The position numbers and the translations under genes are program-made. The notes under the pieces are model-generated. The model ran no database searches. It was not told where the DNA came from and saw only the letters and a list, made by a program, of their open reading frames with translations. A stretch of DNA of 36,031 nucleotides from Lachnospiraceae bacterium. Lineage in GTDB: Bacteria > Bacillota > Clostridia > Lachnospirales > Lachnospiraceae. The DNA is taken from contig SVEA01000094.1 in the NCBI GenBank assembly GCA_015057615.1, forward strand, positions 1-36,031, in the 5' to 3' direction. Every line of letters begins with the position of its first letter. Position 1 is the first letter of the stretch. Shown here one piece after another: positions 1 through 7,594 of the stretch.

Positions 1-165
1 ATACACTGCTCTATCTAATAAAAAATGGATGACAAGGCAAGAGGCTTATTAGGCATGCCCTGAAATATGAATTATAGACCTAAACATTAAAACAGCTCTA
101 AACACAGTAATGGAGCGGGATTCCGAGAATCCCACCCCAACTATTGACATAGAGCCAAATAAAAG

Positions 166-200
166 AAAGAGGCCGTTGCCAAAAATGCAGCAGCCTCTTT
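166..200 (-). terminator. Rho-independent terminator of degV
   Basis: Arms AAAGAGGC (166-173) and GCCTCTTT (193-200) are perfect complements. Read on the minus strand, the second arm is followed by a T-rich stretch (TTTCTTTTATTT). It lies 40 bases past the degV stop, so it probably ends that transcript. The remaining bases 1-165 show no convincing gene. Confidence 0.7.
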
Positions 201-239
201 TGAATTTGTACAGATGGAATGGAGGAAACGATACATTTT

Positions 240-1109
240 CTAACGTTTCTCTCCCATAAAGCAGAGTCCGATGGTTCCGGGTCCGGAATGGGATCCGATA
301 CTGGGGCTGACATAATTTATAAGGATCTGTTTATGCGGCAGCTTTTTTCGGATCAAATCGGCTAAATACTGTGCATCTTCCAGGGCATCCCCATGGGCAA
401 TACATACAATATCGTGCGCATCCTCATATTTCCCCATACGATGGATCATATCGTTACAGATTGTGGACAAAGACTTCTTTCTGCCCCTTGCGGTGGATAA
501 CGGTACCAGATTGCCTTCCGTATCGATATGCAGAATTGGTTTTATATTAATCATAGAGCCTACAATAGCGGTCGTCCTAGAAATTCTTCCGCCGCGGTGG
601 AGATGTCCAAGGTCGTCCACTGTAAAAAGAACACAGAAATCCATCTTATGTTCCTCCAGCCATGCAGCAGTCTCATCAATCGTTTTACCCTCTTCTTTCA
701 GAGCAGCAGCTTTCATGACCGCCATTCCCTCTCCCAAAGAAGCATTCAAGGTATCAATAACCGTTATTTTGGCACCCGGATAATCTTCAAGAATTTCTGC
801 AGCACCGGTTACTATATTACTGCATCCTCCGCTTAAAGCCGAGGAGAAACTTATATGTAAGATATCAAGACCTTGCTCTAAGTAATTCTGAAAGGTACTT
901 CGAATCACTGCCGGATTGCTTGCCATGGTGGTGGGCATCTTGCCCTGCCGCATTCGGTCATAGAATTCTTTCGGAGTAAGATTGATCTCATCGCCATAGG
1001 TGACTCCGTCCAAATCGTAGTAATGAGGGATAATCCCGATTTGCTTTTCCCTTATATATTCTTCCGGTAAATCGCAATTGGAGTCCGCAGTGATAATAAA
1101 ATCTCTCAT
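240..1109 (-). CDS. DegV family fatty-acid-binding protein
   Basis: This 289-residue protein has the whole DegV fold. The N-terminal ITADSNCDLP strand-loop is followed by MPTTMASNPA (about residues 58-67), the ligand-pocket HISFSSALSGG segment and the GHLHRGGRIS motif near residue 170. DegV proteins bind a single fatty acid, and in Firmicutes they act like FakB, presenting fatty acids to a FakA kinase. No fakA gene is nearby, so the partner must be elsewhere. The start is the ATG at 1109. It is preceded by AAGAAAGGG about 12 bases upstream, inside a leader repeat shared with the CYTH gene at 20.7 kb. It appears to be transcribed alone, with its own promoter and terminator. The family call is firm; the ligand is inferred. 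Confidence 0.93.
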   Translation of the reverse strand: MRDFIITADSNCDLPEEYIREKQIGIIPHYYDLDGVTYGDEINLTPKEFYDRMRQGKMPTTMASNPAVIRSTFQNYLEQGLDILHISFSSALSGGCSNIVTGAAEILEDYPGAKITVIDTLNASLGEGMAVMKAAALKEEGKTIDETAAWLEEHKMDFCVLFTVDDLGHLHRGGRISRTTAIVGSMINIKPILHIDTEGNLVPLSTARGRKKSLSTICNDMIHRMGKYEDAHDIVCIAHGDALEDAQYLADLIRKKLPHKQILINYVSPSIGSHSGPGTIGLCFMGEKR

Positions 1110-1205
1110 TTAATAACCATGCCCTTTCTTGAACACCTGCAAACTTTGTGCCGCAGGCTCAAATTTACGTGTGAAAAATTGTATTTCACACTATCCTCTC
1201 CTTCT
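1110..1205 (-). repeat. Hairpin leader repeat A, copy 1 (before degV)
   Basis: Read on the minus strand, the leader starts with AGAAGGAGAGGATAGTGTGAA. It forms a GTGTGAAA/TTTCACAC hairpin (1169-1191), then carries a 26-nt block (1134-1159) with a CCTGC/GCAGG stem. It ends in TCAAGAAAGGG and the degV start region. The 26-nt block is identical to 20651-20676, and the similarity continues through the ribosome binding site to the start codon. The repeat is in the same orientation relative to its downstream gene in both places. Confidence 0.8.
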
Positions 1206-1220
1206 AAATATTATGTTCTT

Positions 1221-1249
1221 ATTCTACTAGACATTAGAATTTAAAGCAA
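1221..1249 (-). promoter_or_regulatory. Sigma-A-like promoter of degV
   Basis: On the minus strand, TTGCTT (plus-strand AAGCAA, 1244-1249) and TAGAAT (plus-strand ATTCTA, 1221-1226) are separated by exactly 17 bases. Transcription would begin near 1214, giving a leader of about 105 nt that contains all of hairpin repeat A. Confidence 0.55.
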
Positions 1250-1339
1250 CAAAATGTTAAAAAAAGTTTACGCAAATTTTATAAAAAGTTTATCATTATA
1301 AATTCCTGCTCAAAATCTTTAAACTTTCCATAACAAAAG

Positions 1340-1380
1340 AAAACTGACTGTTCCGGCAATCTACGAATCCAGTCAGTTTT
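1340..1380 (-). terminator. Terminator after the ABC permease gene
   Basis: Ten-base perfect arms AAAACTGACT (1340-1349) and AGTCAGTTTT (1371-1380) lie about 100 bases past the permease stop on the minus strand. The transcript runs into TTTTCTTTTG. No gene is visible between the permease stop and this hairpin. Confidence 0.75.
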
Positions 1381-1476
1381 ACTTTCGAATAGAATTCTCC
1401 ATCTTTTCATAGTAGCGCCCATGTTTTCCATGCATAAATCGCAAAGAACAGCCGTTTTTTGCTAGATAACTCAGAA

Positions 1477-2304
1477 TTAATGTTTCGATATCCTTTTCTC
1501 AAATAACCCGAGCAGTTTATATAATCCGGTTGCAACAAGACAAAGAACAACGATGGACAGGATGACCCAGTCAAGCTTGAAAACCTGGCTGCCATAAATG
1601 ATAAGGTAACCCAGTCCTGCATTTGCAGCGAGAAATTCGCCGATAATAACCCCTACAAGAGACAGCCCGATATTAACCTTCATCAGACTTATGATGGATG
1701 GAATATTTGCCGGTATAATTACCTTAAAAAGTACATCCCGCTTTTTGCCTCCTAAGGTATAGACTAATTTGATTTTATCTTCTTCTACCGATTTAAAATC
1801 GGAGTACAGCGTTATAATGGTGCCGAATACTGCAACCGAAATCGCGGCAACGATGATCGTTTTCATATTATTTCCCAGCCATACAATAAAAACAGGTGCC
1901 AGCGCTGATTTGGGGAGGGAATTTAATACAATCAGGTAAGGCTCAAGGATTTTTGAAAGGCTGTCATTCCACCAGAGAATGATCGCCATGAAAATCCCGA
2001 TTGCGTTTACAAGAAAAAAACTAATAAAGGTTTCAAATAAAGTAATTCCGATGTGGTAAAAAATCTGTCCATTGGCTACCATTTCTAAAAACGTTTTTAC
2101 GATTATGGAAGGACTTGAAAATACGAACGAATTAATGAATCCGACCTGCGCGCCAATCTCCCATAGAGCAAAAAATGTAACTAAAATAATGATTTGGTAG
2201 ATTCTTATCTTTTTTTTCTGTAGCCAATATCTACGGACATAAGCCTTTTGAGCCTCGGAAATTGTTATATCTTCACTTAATACACGGTCACGTTTCCTGC
2301 TCAT
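1477..2304 (-). CDS. ABC transporter permease, SsuC/TauC/ThiX type
   Basis: This is an integral membrane subunit of about 275 residues from the nitrate/sulfonate/taurine/thiamine-precursor import family. A cytoplasmic N-terminus is followed by about six hydrophobic segments. The ATPase-coupling (EAA) loop reads LGGKKRDVLFKVIIPANIPS. I place the start at the ATG at 2304 because GGAGTTGG precedes it. An upstream ATG at 2370 would extend the protein deep into the ATPase gene. The two genes overlap by 17 bases, which suggests coupled translation. The usual periplasmic-type binding protein is not encoded beside it, so the substrate cannot be read from context. Confidence 0.9.
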   Translation of the reverse strand: MSRKRDRVLSEDITISEAQKAYVRRYWLQKKKIRIYQIIILVTFFALWEIGAQVGFINSFVFSSPSIIVKTFLEMVANGQIFYHIGITLFETFISFFLVNAIGIFMAIILWWNDSLSKILEPYLIVLNSLPKSALAPVFIVWLGNNMKTIIVAAISVAVFGTIITLYSDFKSVEEDKIKLVYTLGGKKRDVLFKVIIPANIPSIISLMKVNIGLSLVGVIIGEFLAANAGLGYLIIYGSQVFKLDWVILSIVVLCLVATGLYKLLGLFEKRISKH

Positions 2305-3064
2305 GATGGTCCAACTCCTTCCATATTTGATTAAAATACTCGCGGAATTCCGGAGCATTTCTGGTTGCAAAAGGAGTCCGATGCTCTATTGAAAATTTGG
2401 TATCAAAAACATTCACTACGGTTCCCGGGCGGGAGGATAATACAATAACTCGGTCTGCCATACTGATTGCCTCTGAAATGTCGTGCGTTATAAGTATTGC
2501 GGTTTTCTTTTCTTTTCGTATAATACCCCAGATATCATCAGCCACTTCCAACCTGGTTTGATAATCCAGGGCAGAGAAAGGCTCATCTAGCAGAAGAATA
2601 TCTGGTTCCAGCAGCAGTGTGCGGATCAGTGCGGCTCTCTGTCTCATACCGCCAGATAATTCCGAAGGATAGGAGTTCTTAAAGGTAATTAACCCATACA
2701 TATTTAATAATTCATCAATTTGCAGATAGCTATGGTCGTTTAGCTTGTGTTGAATTTCTAGTCCGAGGGAAACATTCTTCAAAGTATTACGCCAATCGAG
2801 AAGGTGATCTTTTTGCAGCATATAACCGATGTTCTTGCCGGAGGACTTAACGTCTTTTCCATTGATATATATGAAACCACTACTGGGTATGATTAAGCCT
2901 GCAATGAGAGAAAGTAACGTAGATTTGCCACAGCCGCTTGGCCCGACGATACTTATAAATTCACCGTCCATAACGCTAAAAGAAACATCGAATAATGCCG
3001 GTGTTTCTCCTTCGAGGCTATGATAGGTGTAGCTGATATGATCGATTTTTAGTAATTCGCCCAT
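2288..3064 (-). CDS. ABC transporter ATPase, SsuB/TauB/ThiZ type
   Basis: This 258-residue nucleotide-binding subunit has Walker A GPSGCGKST (41-49), a Q-loop region QKDHLLDWRNTLKNV typical of the nitrate/sulfonate/taurine importer ATPases, signature LSGGMRQR (137-144), Walker B ILLLDEPFSALD and the switch histidine in ILITHD. It is the first gene of a two-gene operon with the permease. GGAGGAACAGT precedes its ATG, and a TATAAT-like -10 lies about 30 bases upstream (3092-3097 on the plus strand). The family is certain; the substrate (sulfonate, taurine, a thiamine precursor or another small molecule) is open. Confidence 0.93.
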   Translation of the reverse strand: MGELLKIDHISYTYHSLEGETPALFDVSFSVMDGEFISIVGPSGCGKSTLLSLIAGLIIPSSGFIYINGKDVKSSGKNIGYMLQKDHLLDWRNTLKNVSLGLEIQHKLNDHSYLQIDELLNMYGLITFKNSYPSELSGGMRQRAALIRTLLLEPDILLLDEPFSALDYQTRLEVADDIWGIIRKEKKTAILITHDISEAISMADRVIVLSSRPGTVVNVFDTKFSIEHRTPFATRNAPEFREYFNQIWKELDHHEQET

Positions 3065-3132
3065 ACTGTTCCTCCTTTTTGCTTATACAGTATTATATGA
3101 ATGGGAAAATGAGAAGTTACAAGAGTAGATAG

Positions 3133-3273
3133 GAATCGCCAAAAACGAAAGTAGGAGATGGGGGCATAAAATTATCGGAACATGAAAGATATCAATTTAC
3201 CTTTCACGCGGTTCAGAATGAAATTAAGATTGACAATATATTCTGGGATGGTAGAATTTATATGATTAATTGA
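3133..3273 (+). pseudogene. Possible C-terminal gene remnant
   Basis: Between the ABC operon and the lipoprotein gene, one frame stays open for 46 codons, from just after a TAG (3130-3132) to TGA (3271-3273). It reads like a protein C-terminus (for example HERYQFTFHAVQNEIKIDN), ending DGRIYMIN. There is no ATG, GTG or TTG near its beginning. It may be the end of a decayed gene, or chance. I do not recognise the family. Confidence 0.22.
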
Positions 3274-3326
3274 AACTTAGCAGCTGATTTCAATAAGAAT
3301 TGGCGATGGTTTATAGGAGGTATATA

Positions 3327-4025
3327 TTGAGAAAACACAAAATTTATAAAATATCCCCTGCCATATATATGGGTATCGTAATCTTATCCGGGTGCAGTAA
3401 CAGGAATAATAATCTTACGAAACCAATTGATTCACCGAATAAGGTGATATCCCACGAGGAAGCGACCCCAATACCAATAACAGTAACACCTGCACCAGTT
3501 TTAAATGATTTATCTCCGAATAAACCAGAGGAGAATGATGAACTGACGCCGATTCAAGAGGAGACGAGTACGGAGGAGGTAAATGAACATCTATGCAGTG
3601 AGAACGAAGAAGTGTTATTTAGCTTTGCGATTGCAAATTCGAAAAAAACTGCCTCAATTTGTATTTCCACAAATCAGCAGGATGCTTATATCGTATATCG
3701 CTTTGGAACAAAGGATAAAATAGAACTTGTATATCCTGAAAATACAGAGAATTCATGGGATGCGTTTACCTATTCGTATTATATGCGTGGTGGAGGCGCA
3801 GGAAATGAGGGATTAGATTTAAATTATTTAGAGTTTGAAAATGGTGGCTATGTTTATAAACTGTATGAAGAATATAGCTCGGAAAGTAAGGAAACCCGAG
3901 TAGGGATTCTAGTCACCAATCGAGAGACTGGCGAAGAAACGGTAATCGAAGGGGATTCTAACAGTAGAACAGGAAGTTTGATAGACTTAAGGGACAATGA
4001 TAGGATCAATATTATCCCCCAATAA
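3327..4025 (+). CDS. Uncharacterised lipoprotein
   Basis: This is a predicted lipoprotein of about 232 residues. I choose the TTG at 3327 as start because AGGAGG (3315-3320) sits six bases before it. The in-frame ATG at 3306 has no ribosome binding site. A basic N-terminus (RKHKIYK) is followed by a hydrophobic stretch and the lipobox VILSGC, so it should be lipidated and held on the outer face of the membrane. A Thr/Pro/Glu-rich linker (about residues 35-85) leads to a globular C-terminal domain containing TASICISTNQQDAYIVYRFG and a Gly-rich YMRGGGAGNEG loop. I do not recognise the domain. The VanZ-like gene follows 63 bases later. Confidence 0.8.
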   Translation: MRKHKIYKISPAIYMGIVILSGCSNRNNNLTKPIDSPNKVISHEEATPIPITVTPAPVLNDLSPNKPEENDELTPIQEETSTEEVNEHLCSENEEVLFSFAIANSKKTASICISTNQQDAYIVYRFGTKDKIELVYPENTENSWDAFTYSYYMRGGGAGNEGLDLNYLEFENGGYVYKLYEEYSSESKETRVGILVTNRETGEETVIEGDSNSRTGSLIDLRDNDRINIIPQ

Positions 4026-4088
4026 GTATAAATCAAGATCCTATTATCAAGAATAACAGCGGATAAAAGAAATTCAGGAGGAATGAAT

Positions 4089-4646
4089 ATGATAATATAT
4101 TACTTGCTAATGGTGCTGCCGGTAGTGGCTGTTTTATCTTTGCTCGTTTATTTACCGATCTTCTGTATAAACAAGAAAAAACATGGAAAAAGGCCATTTG
4201 TTCGCCATTTAGTGATTTATGCATTAATTGGAGTTGTATTGAGTATTCTGTACGCAACAATTCTGATTGATGGGATTAATATTACGTTTCACCCAGGATA
4301 CCATCTACTCAATTTGATTCCCTTTGTTTGGGTAAAGGAGACATATGAAATGGGGGCAGCCAGGATGGTAGAACAATTATTAATGAACATAGTTATGTTG
4401 ATTCCTTTGGGTTTTATTCTGCCAATCGTATTTCCGTCATTAAGGCAATGGTGGAAGACGGGGCTTTGTATCATGGTGTTTATACTTTGCATTGAGGTGT
4501 TTCAGTATTTTATTGGAAGATCAGCGGACATAGATGATTTGATCATGAATACCTTGGGAGGGTTGATCGGATATGCGATTATGAAGCTTTGTAATCGGTG
4601 TTTTGGCAGAAAAACATGGTGGAAAAATATATGCAGTATGATATAA
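4089..4646 (+). CDS. VanZ-like membrane protein
   Basis: This protein of about 185 residues has four to five hydrophobic segments. The VanZ-family core shows as NLIPFVWVKET, then QLLMNIVMLIPLGFILP, then a TM segment CIEVFQYFIGRSADIDDLIMN and a final NTLGGLIGYAI. VanZ-like proteins are membrane proteins of unclear mechanism, and some raise resistance to teicoplanin or lipoglycopeptides. Two ATGs are possible. The second, at 4089, is eight bases past AGGAG (4076-4080). The first, at 4083, is only two bases past it, so I prefer 4089. No van resistance genes accompany it, so this is probably a housekeeping relative. Confidence 0.85.
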   Translation: MIIYYLLMVLPVVAVLSLLVYLPIFCINKKKHGKRPFVRHLVIYALIGVVLSILYATILIDGINITFHPGYHLLNLIPFVWVKETYEMGAARMVEQLLMNIVMLIPLGFILPIVFPSLRQWWKTGLCIMVFILCIEVFQYFIGRSADIDDLIMNTLGGLIGYAIMKLCNRCFGRKTWWKNICSMI

Positions 4647-4743
4647 GCCAAATGGAATGTCTGTGGAGATAGTAGGTTATTAGGTCTGTGAAGCAGGAAG
4701 CCGATTGGTTTTGAACAATCGGTAGTCTACAGTTGGTTTTATA

Positions 4744-4752
4744 TGGTATAAT
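4744..4752 (+). promoter_or_regulatory. Extended -10 promoter of the ligase operon
   Basis: TGGTATAAT is an extended -10 element (TGn plus TATAAT, 4747-4752) lying 55 bases before the ligase start. No good -35 is found 17 bases upstream, which fits an extended -10 promoter. Just before it, CCGATTG and CAATCGG (about 4701-4721) form a 7-bp hairpin of unknown role. Confidence 0.5.
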
Positions 4753-4806
4753 GCAAATGTAGAAACTATAATCATATTACACATAAAAATCACGAAGGTA
4801 ATTTAT

Positions 4807-6072
4807 ATGAATAATATTAAAAGACTGATAGAATACTTTGAATCGGGCTGTAAGAAGGAAACAGAAAGCTATCTGGGACTCGAATTAGAACATATTATAA
4901 CTAGCAAAGACACCAATCTTAGTGTGGACTACTATGGCGAATATGGAATGGAGAAGATATTAGAAGAAATGCATCCGTCTTTTGATGAGGCCATTTTTTC
5001 TAACGGGCACCTGATCGGATTACTTAGGAAGGATATTAATATCTCCTTAGAGCCCGGTGCCCAGCTGGAAGTCAGTATCAGCAGACAGCATTGTATTAAA
5101 AATATTGAGAAAATTTACAAGAAGTTTATGGATCTTATTACACCGATTTTAGACCGTTGGAACTACCAATTGACCTACCTGGGCTATCATCCAAAAAGTA
5201 AAGCAGAGGATAGGAGACTGCTTCCGAAGGACCGATACAAATATATGGATTATCATTTTCAGACGGCAGGCACCTGTGGAAGGAACATGATGCGTGGTAC
5301 GGCAGCGTCCCAGATCTCGATTGATTATCAGGATGAGAAGGATTTTTCGATTAAGTACCAGGCAGCTTGTATTCTTGGACCGGTCCTTGCTCTAATGACG
5401 GATAATTCTCCGATATTTGAAGGTGAGATCTATCCATACCATATGCTGAGGCAATATATCTGGAAGAATGTTGATTTGAAAAGACCGATGCTTGTGCCGA
5501 CACTACTGGATAAGAATTTTGGCTTTGAGGATTATGCGAAGTTCGTATCTCAAATTCCGCAGATTATCCGGGTGGACGAGAAAGATCATATTCAATATAC
5601 GAGAGAGACCGCACAAGAGATTTACCGGGAAAAAGCTCTGGAGGAAAAGGATATCGAATTGATCCTCTCCATGATATTTCCGGATGTCCGTTTGAAGAAA
5701 TTTCTTGAAATCCGGGTGGCAGACAGTATGCCGTTTCCTTATGTTCTATCCTATGCCGCATTGATCAAGGGACTTTTTAAGAATACAGCGCAGCTTAACA
5801 AGCTGATTCATTCCCTCGAAGTAGAGAGCGTGCAGGAGATTGAACAGGCGAAGGTAACGTTAAGCAGGCAGGGGTATGACGGTATTATCTATGGAGCGAG
5901 GGTCACTGAGATTATGCGGGACTGTTTTCAGCTGGCGCTGGATATACTGGATCCGTCAGAAGCGGTATATTTAACCGAATTAAAAGAACTGACAGAGCAA
6001 AGAAAAACTCTTGCACAAATTTACAAGGATAAGGAGTTATGCTATGCTGCAAATAGGGATGAAAGAAATTAA
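4807..6072 (+). CDS. Glutamate-cysteine ligase family (GCS2) enzyme
   Basis: This 421-residue protein resembles the GCS2 group of gamma-glutamyl ligases. Such enzymes use ATP to join the side-chain carboxylate of glutamate to an amine, classically that of cysteine. Motifs seen are GLELEH near residue 24, EPGAQLEVS near 93, a DRRLLPKDRYKYMDYHF segment near 137-155 and GRNMMRGTAASQISIDY near 160. These form the glutamate and metal-ATP pocket in this family. It overlaps the next gene, an ATP-grasp ligase, by 29 bases, so the two are translationally coupled and probably act in sequence. The second substrate is not proven. Cysteine is likely, but other amines occur among GCS2 proteins. Confidence 0.8.
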   Translation: MNNIKRLIEYFESGCKKETESYLGLELEHIITSKDTNLSVDYYGEYGMEKILEEMHPSFDEAIFSNGHLIGLLRKDINISLEPGAQLEVSISRQHCIKNIEKIYKKFMDLITPILDRWNYQLTYLGYHPKSKAEDRRLLPKDRYKYMDYHFQTAGTCGRNMMRGTAASQISIDYQDEKDFSIKYQAACILGPVLALMTDNSPIFEGEIYPYHMLRQYIWKNVDLKRPMLVPTLLDKNFGFEDYAKFVSQIPQIIRVDEKDHIQYTRETAQEIYREKALEEKDIELILSMIFPDVRLKKFLEIRVADSMPFPYVLSYAALIKGLFKNTAQLNKLIHSLEVESVQEIEQAKVTLSRQGYDGIIYGARVTEIMRDCFQLALDILDPSEAVYLTELKELTEQRKTLAQIYKDKELCYAANRDERN

Positions 6073-7390
6073 TGACCGATATAGCAAAGAGGTAGAGGAT
6101 CATTTTGAGAAAAATCAGCTAACGAATAAAGCGCAATTCGATTATCTGAATAATTCTACCGCTAAGTATCATGGTATGACAATATCGTATCTTTATATAC
6201 CAAAGTTATTTCCGGAGGCTGTGGTAGATTTTCTCTGCAATCAGGTTACGATGATTTACTCGATACTGGATAAGGTGATCCGGGAATATTTGACCCATGA
6301 GGATTACAGAGCGCTGTTTGGTTTTGATAAGAGGCTGGAGGAATTGATCCTGATCGACCGGTTATACAAGACGACACTTCCGATTGCGAGGGTGGATATC
6401 TTTTTAAATGAAGAGGATCTTAGCTATAAATTCTGCGAATTTAATGCAGACGGCTCAAGCTCTATGAATGATGACCGGGAATTGAATATTTCGATTAAGT
6501 ATACCGATGCATATCAGAGGATGCAGGAGCATTACGACCTTGACTCCTTTGAGCTTTTTGATTCCTGGGTGGAAGAATTTATGAATATCTATTCTACCTA
6601 TCAGAAGAAGGTGGATAAGCCGAAGGTTGCAATTGTTGATTTTCTGGAAAAGGGAGCTTCTCTTGAGGAATTTGAGCAGTTTCGTCAAAGCTTTATCAAG
6701 GCAGGATATCAGGCAGAAGTTTGCGAGATCCGGGATCTTCGGTATGCCAGCGGGCAGTTATATTCTCCAAGCGGTATGCCAATTGATGCAATCTACCGCC
6801 GTGCGGTGACCAGTGATATCATGGAGCATTTGGAGGAAATACCGGATTTTATTCAGGCGGTAAGAGAGCAGAAAGTATGCCTGATTGGAAGCTTCTGCAC
6901 CCAGGTGATTCATAATAAGATCTTGTTTAAGCTGTTGTTTGAGGAGCGGACCCAGAGATTTTTAACGGAGGAAGAGAGGCAGTTTATCAAGGAGCATATA
7001 CCCTATACGGTAAGCTTAAGCGAAACGGATTGCAATATGGATGAGATTATTGAAAATAAGAATCGATGGATCATTAAACCGGAAGATTCCTACGGTGCGC
7101 AGGGCGTTTTCGCCGGAATTCATTATACCCGTAAGGAGTGGGAACAAATCATCAAGGAGCATTTGGAGAACCATTATATGCTTCAGGAATTTCATATGCC
7201 CTACCAATCCAGAAATGTTCTGATGAATGAAAAATATCCGCAATTTAAAAACTACAGTAATCTTATGGGGCTGTATGTTTATAACGGTAAATTTAAAGGG
7301 GTGTATTCCCGCCTATCCGGGAAGGAGATCATCTCTGTGGAGCAGGATGAAAATGATGCTGCTTCTGTGATCGTAAAAGAGAAACAATAA
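6044..7390 (+). CDS. Glutathionylspermidine-synthase-like ATP-grasp ligase
   Basis: This protein of about 448 residues looks like a circularly permuted ATP-grasp amide ligase. An N-terminal substrate region carries IARVDIFLNE and CEFNADGSSSMNDDREL, a pattern like that of glutathionylspermidine synthase. IDAIYRRAVTSDIM follows in the middle. The ATP-grasp lysine loop is WIIKPEDSYGAQGVFAG, and MLQEFHMPYQSRNVL comes near the end. I place the start at the ATG at 6044, with AAGGAG at 6031-6036, rather than at an upstream in-frame ATG at 6011 that lacks a site. Being coupled to the gamma-glutamyl ligase gene, it probably extends a gamma-glutamyl product with an amino acid or amine. The exact product is unknown. 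There is no amidase domain, unlike bifunctional E. coli Gsp. Confidence 0.72.
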   Translation: MLQIGMKEINDRYSKEVEDHFEKNQLTNKAQFDYLNNSTAKYHGMTISYLYIPKLFPEAVVDFLCNQVTMIYSILDKVIREYLTHEDYRALFGFDKRLEELILIDRLYKTTLPIARVDIFLNEEDLSYKFCEFNADGSSSMNDDRELNISIKYTDAYQRMQEHYDLDSFELFDSWVEEFMNIYSTYQKKVDKPKVAIVDFLEKGASLEEFEQFRQSFIKAGYQAEVCEIRDLRYASGQLYSPSGMPIDAIYRRAVTSDIMEHLEEIPDFIQAVREQKVCLIGSFCTQVIHNKILFKLLFEERTQRFLTEEERQFIKEHIPYTVSLSETDCNMDEIIENKNRWIIKPEDSYGAQGVFAGIHYTRKEWEQIIKEHLENHYMLQEFHMPYQSRNVLMNEKYPQFKNYSNLMGLYVYNGKFKGVYSRLSGKEIISVEQDENDAASVIVKEKQ

Positions 7391-7413
7391 AATATAGTTG
7401 CTTATGGAAAAAA

Positions 7414-7584
7414 GCACGAAAAAGCTATGCAGAAATGAGGCTACGCGTGCACAAAGCTGCGCAGAAATGAGGCGGTATTGCAGAAACCACACGGAAATGA
7501 GGTAAGGTTAAGATTGCAAAAGCTGTATAGAAATTGGTGAGGTTAAAGATTGCAAAAAGCCGTACAGAAATGAGGAGGCTTAAC
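7414..7584 (+). repeat. About 35 bp degenerate tandem repeat, five units
   Basis: Five diverged units of about 32-37 bp fill the gap between the ATP-grasp and TIM-barrel genes. Each has a GCAAAAAGC-like box followed by CAGAAATGAGG or a variant, with the core at about 7430, 7462, 7493, 7530 and 7566. The repeated GAAATGAGG looks like a ribosome binding site, and the last copy provides GAGGAGG before the TIM-barrel gene. A related single copy (GCGCAGAAAAGAGG) precedes the ABC-2 permease gene at 12660. Confidence 0.65.
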
Positions 7585-7594
7585 GAAAAGTAAT

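Noticed and set aside
98-313. Short minus-strand frame at the degV end
   Set aside because: It overlaps the degV terminator and the end of degV in another frame, and has no supporting features.
1446-1457. GAACAGCCGTTT, a formal match to GAAC-N4-GTTT
   Set aside because: It lies downstream of the permease stop, away from any promoter, and the middle bases do not fit the RNRY form. About one such match is expected by chance in the window.
7414-7584. Possible CRISPR array in the 35 bp repeats
   Set aside because: The units are diverged and directly joined, with no regular spacers and no cas genes nearby.
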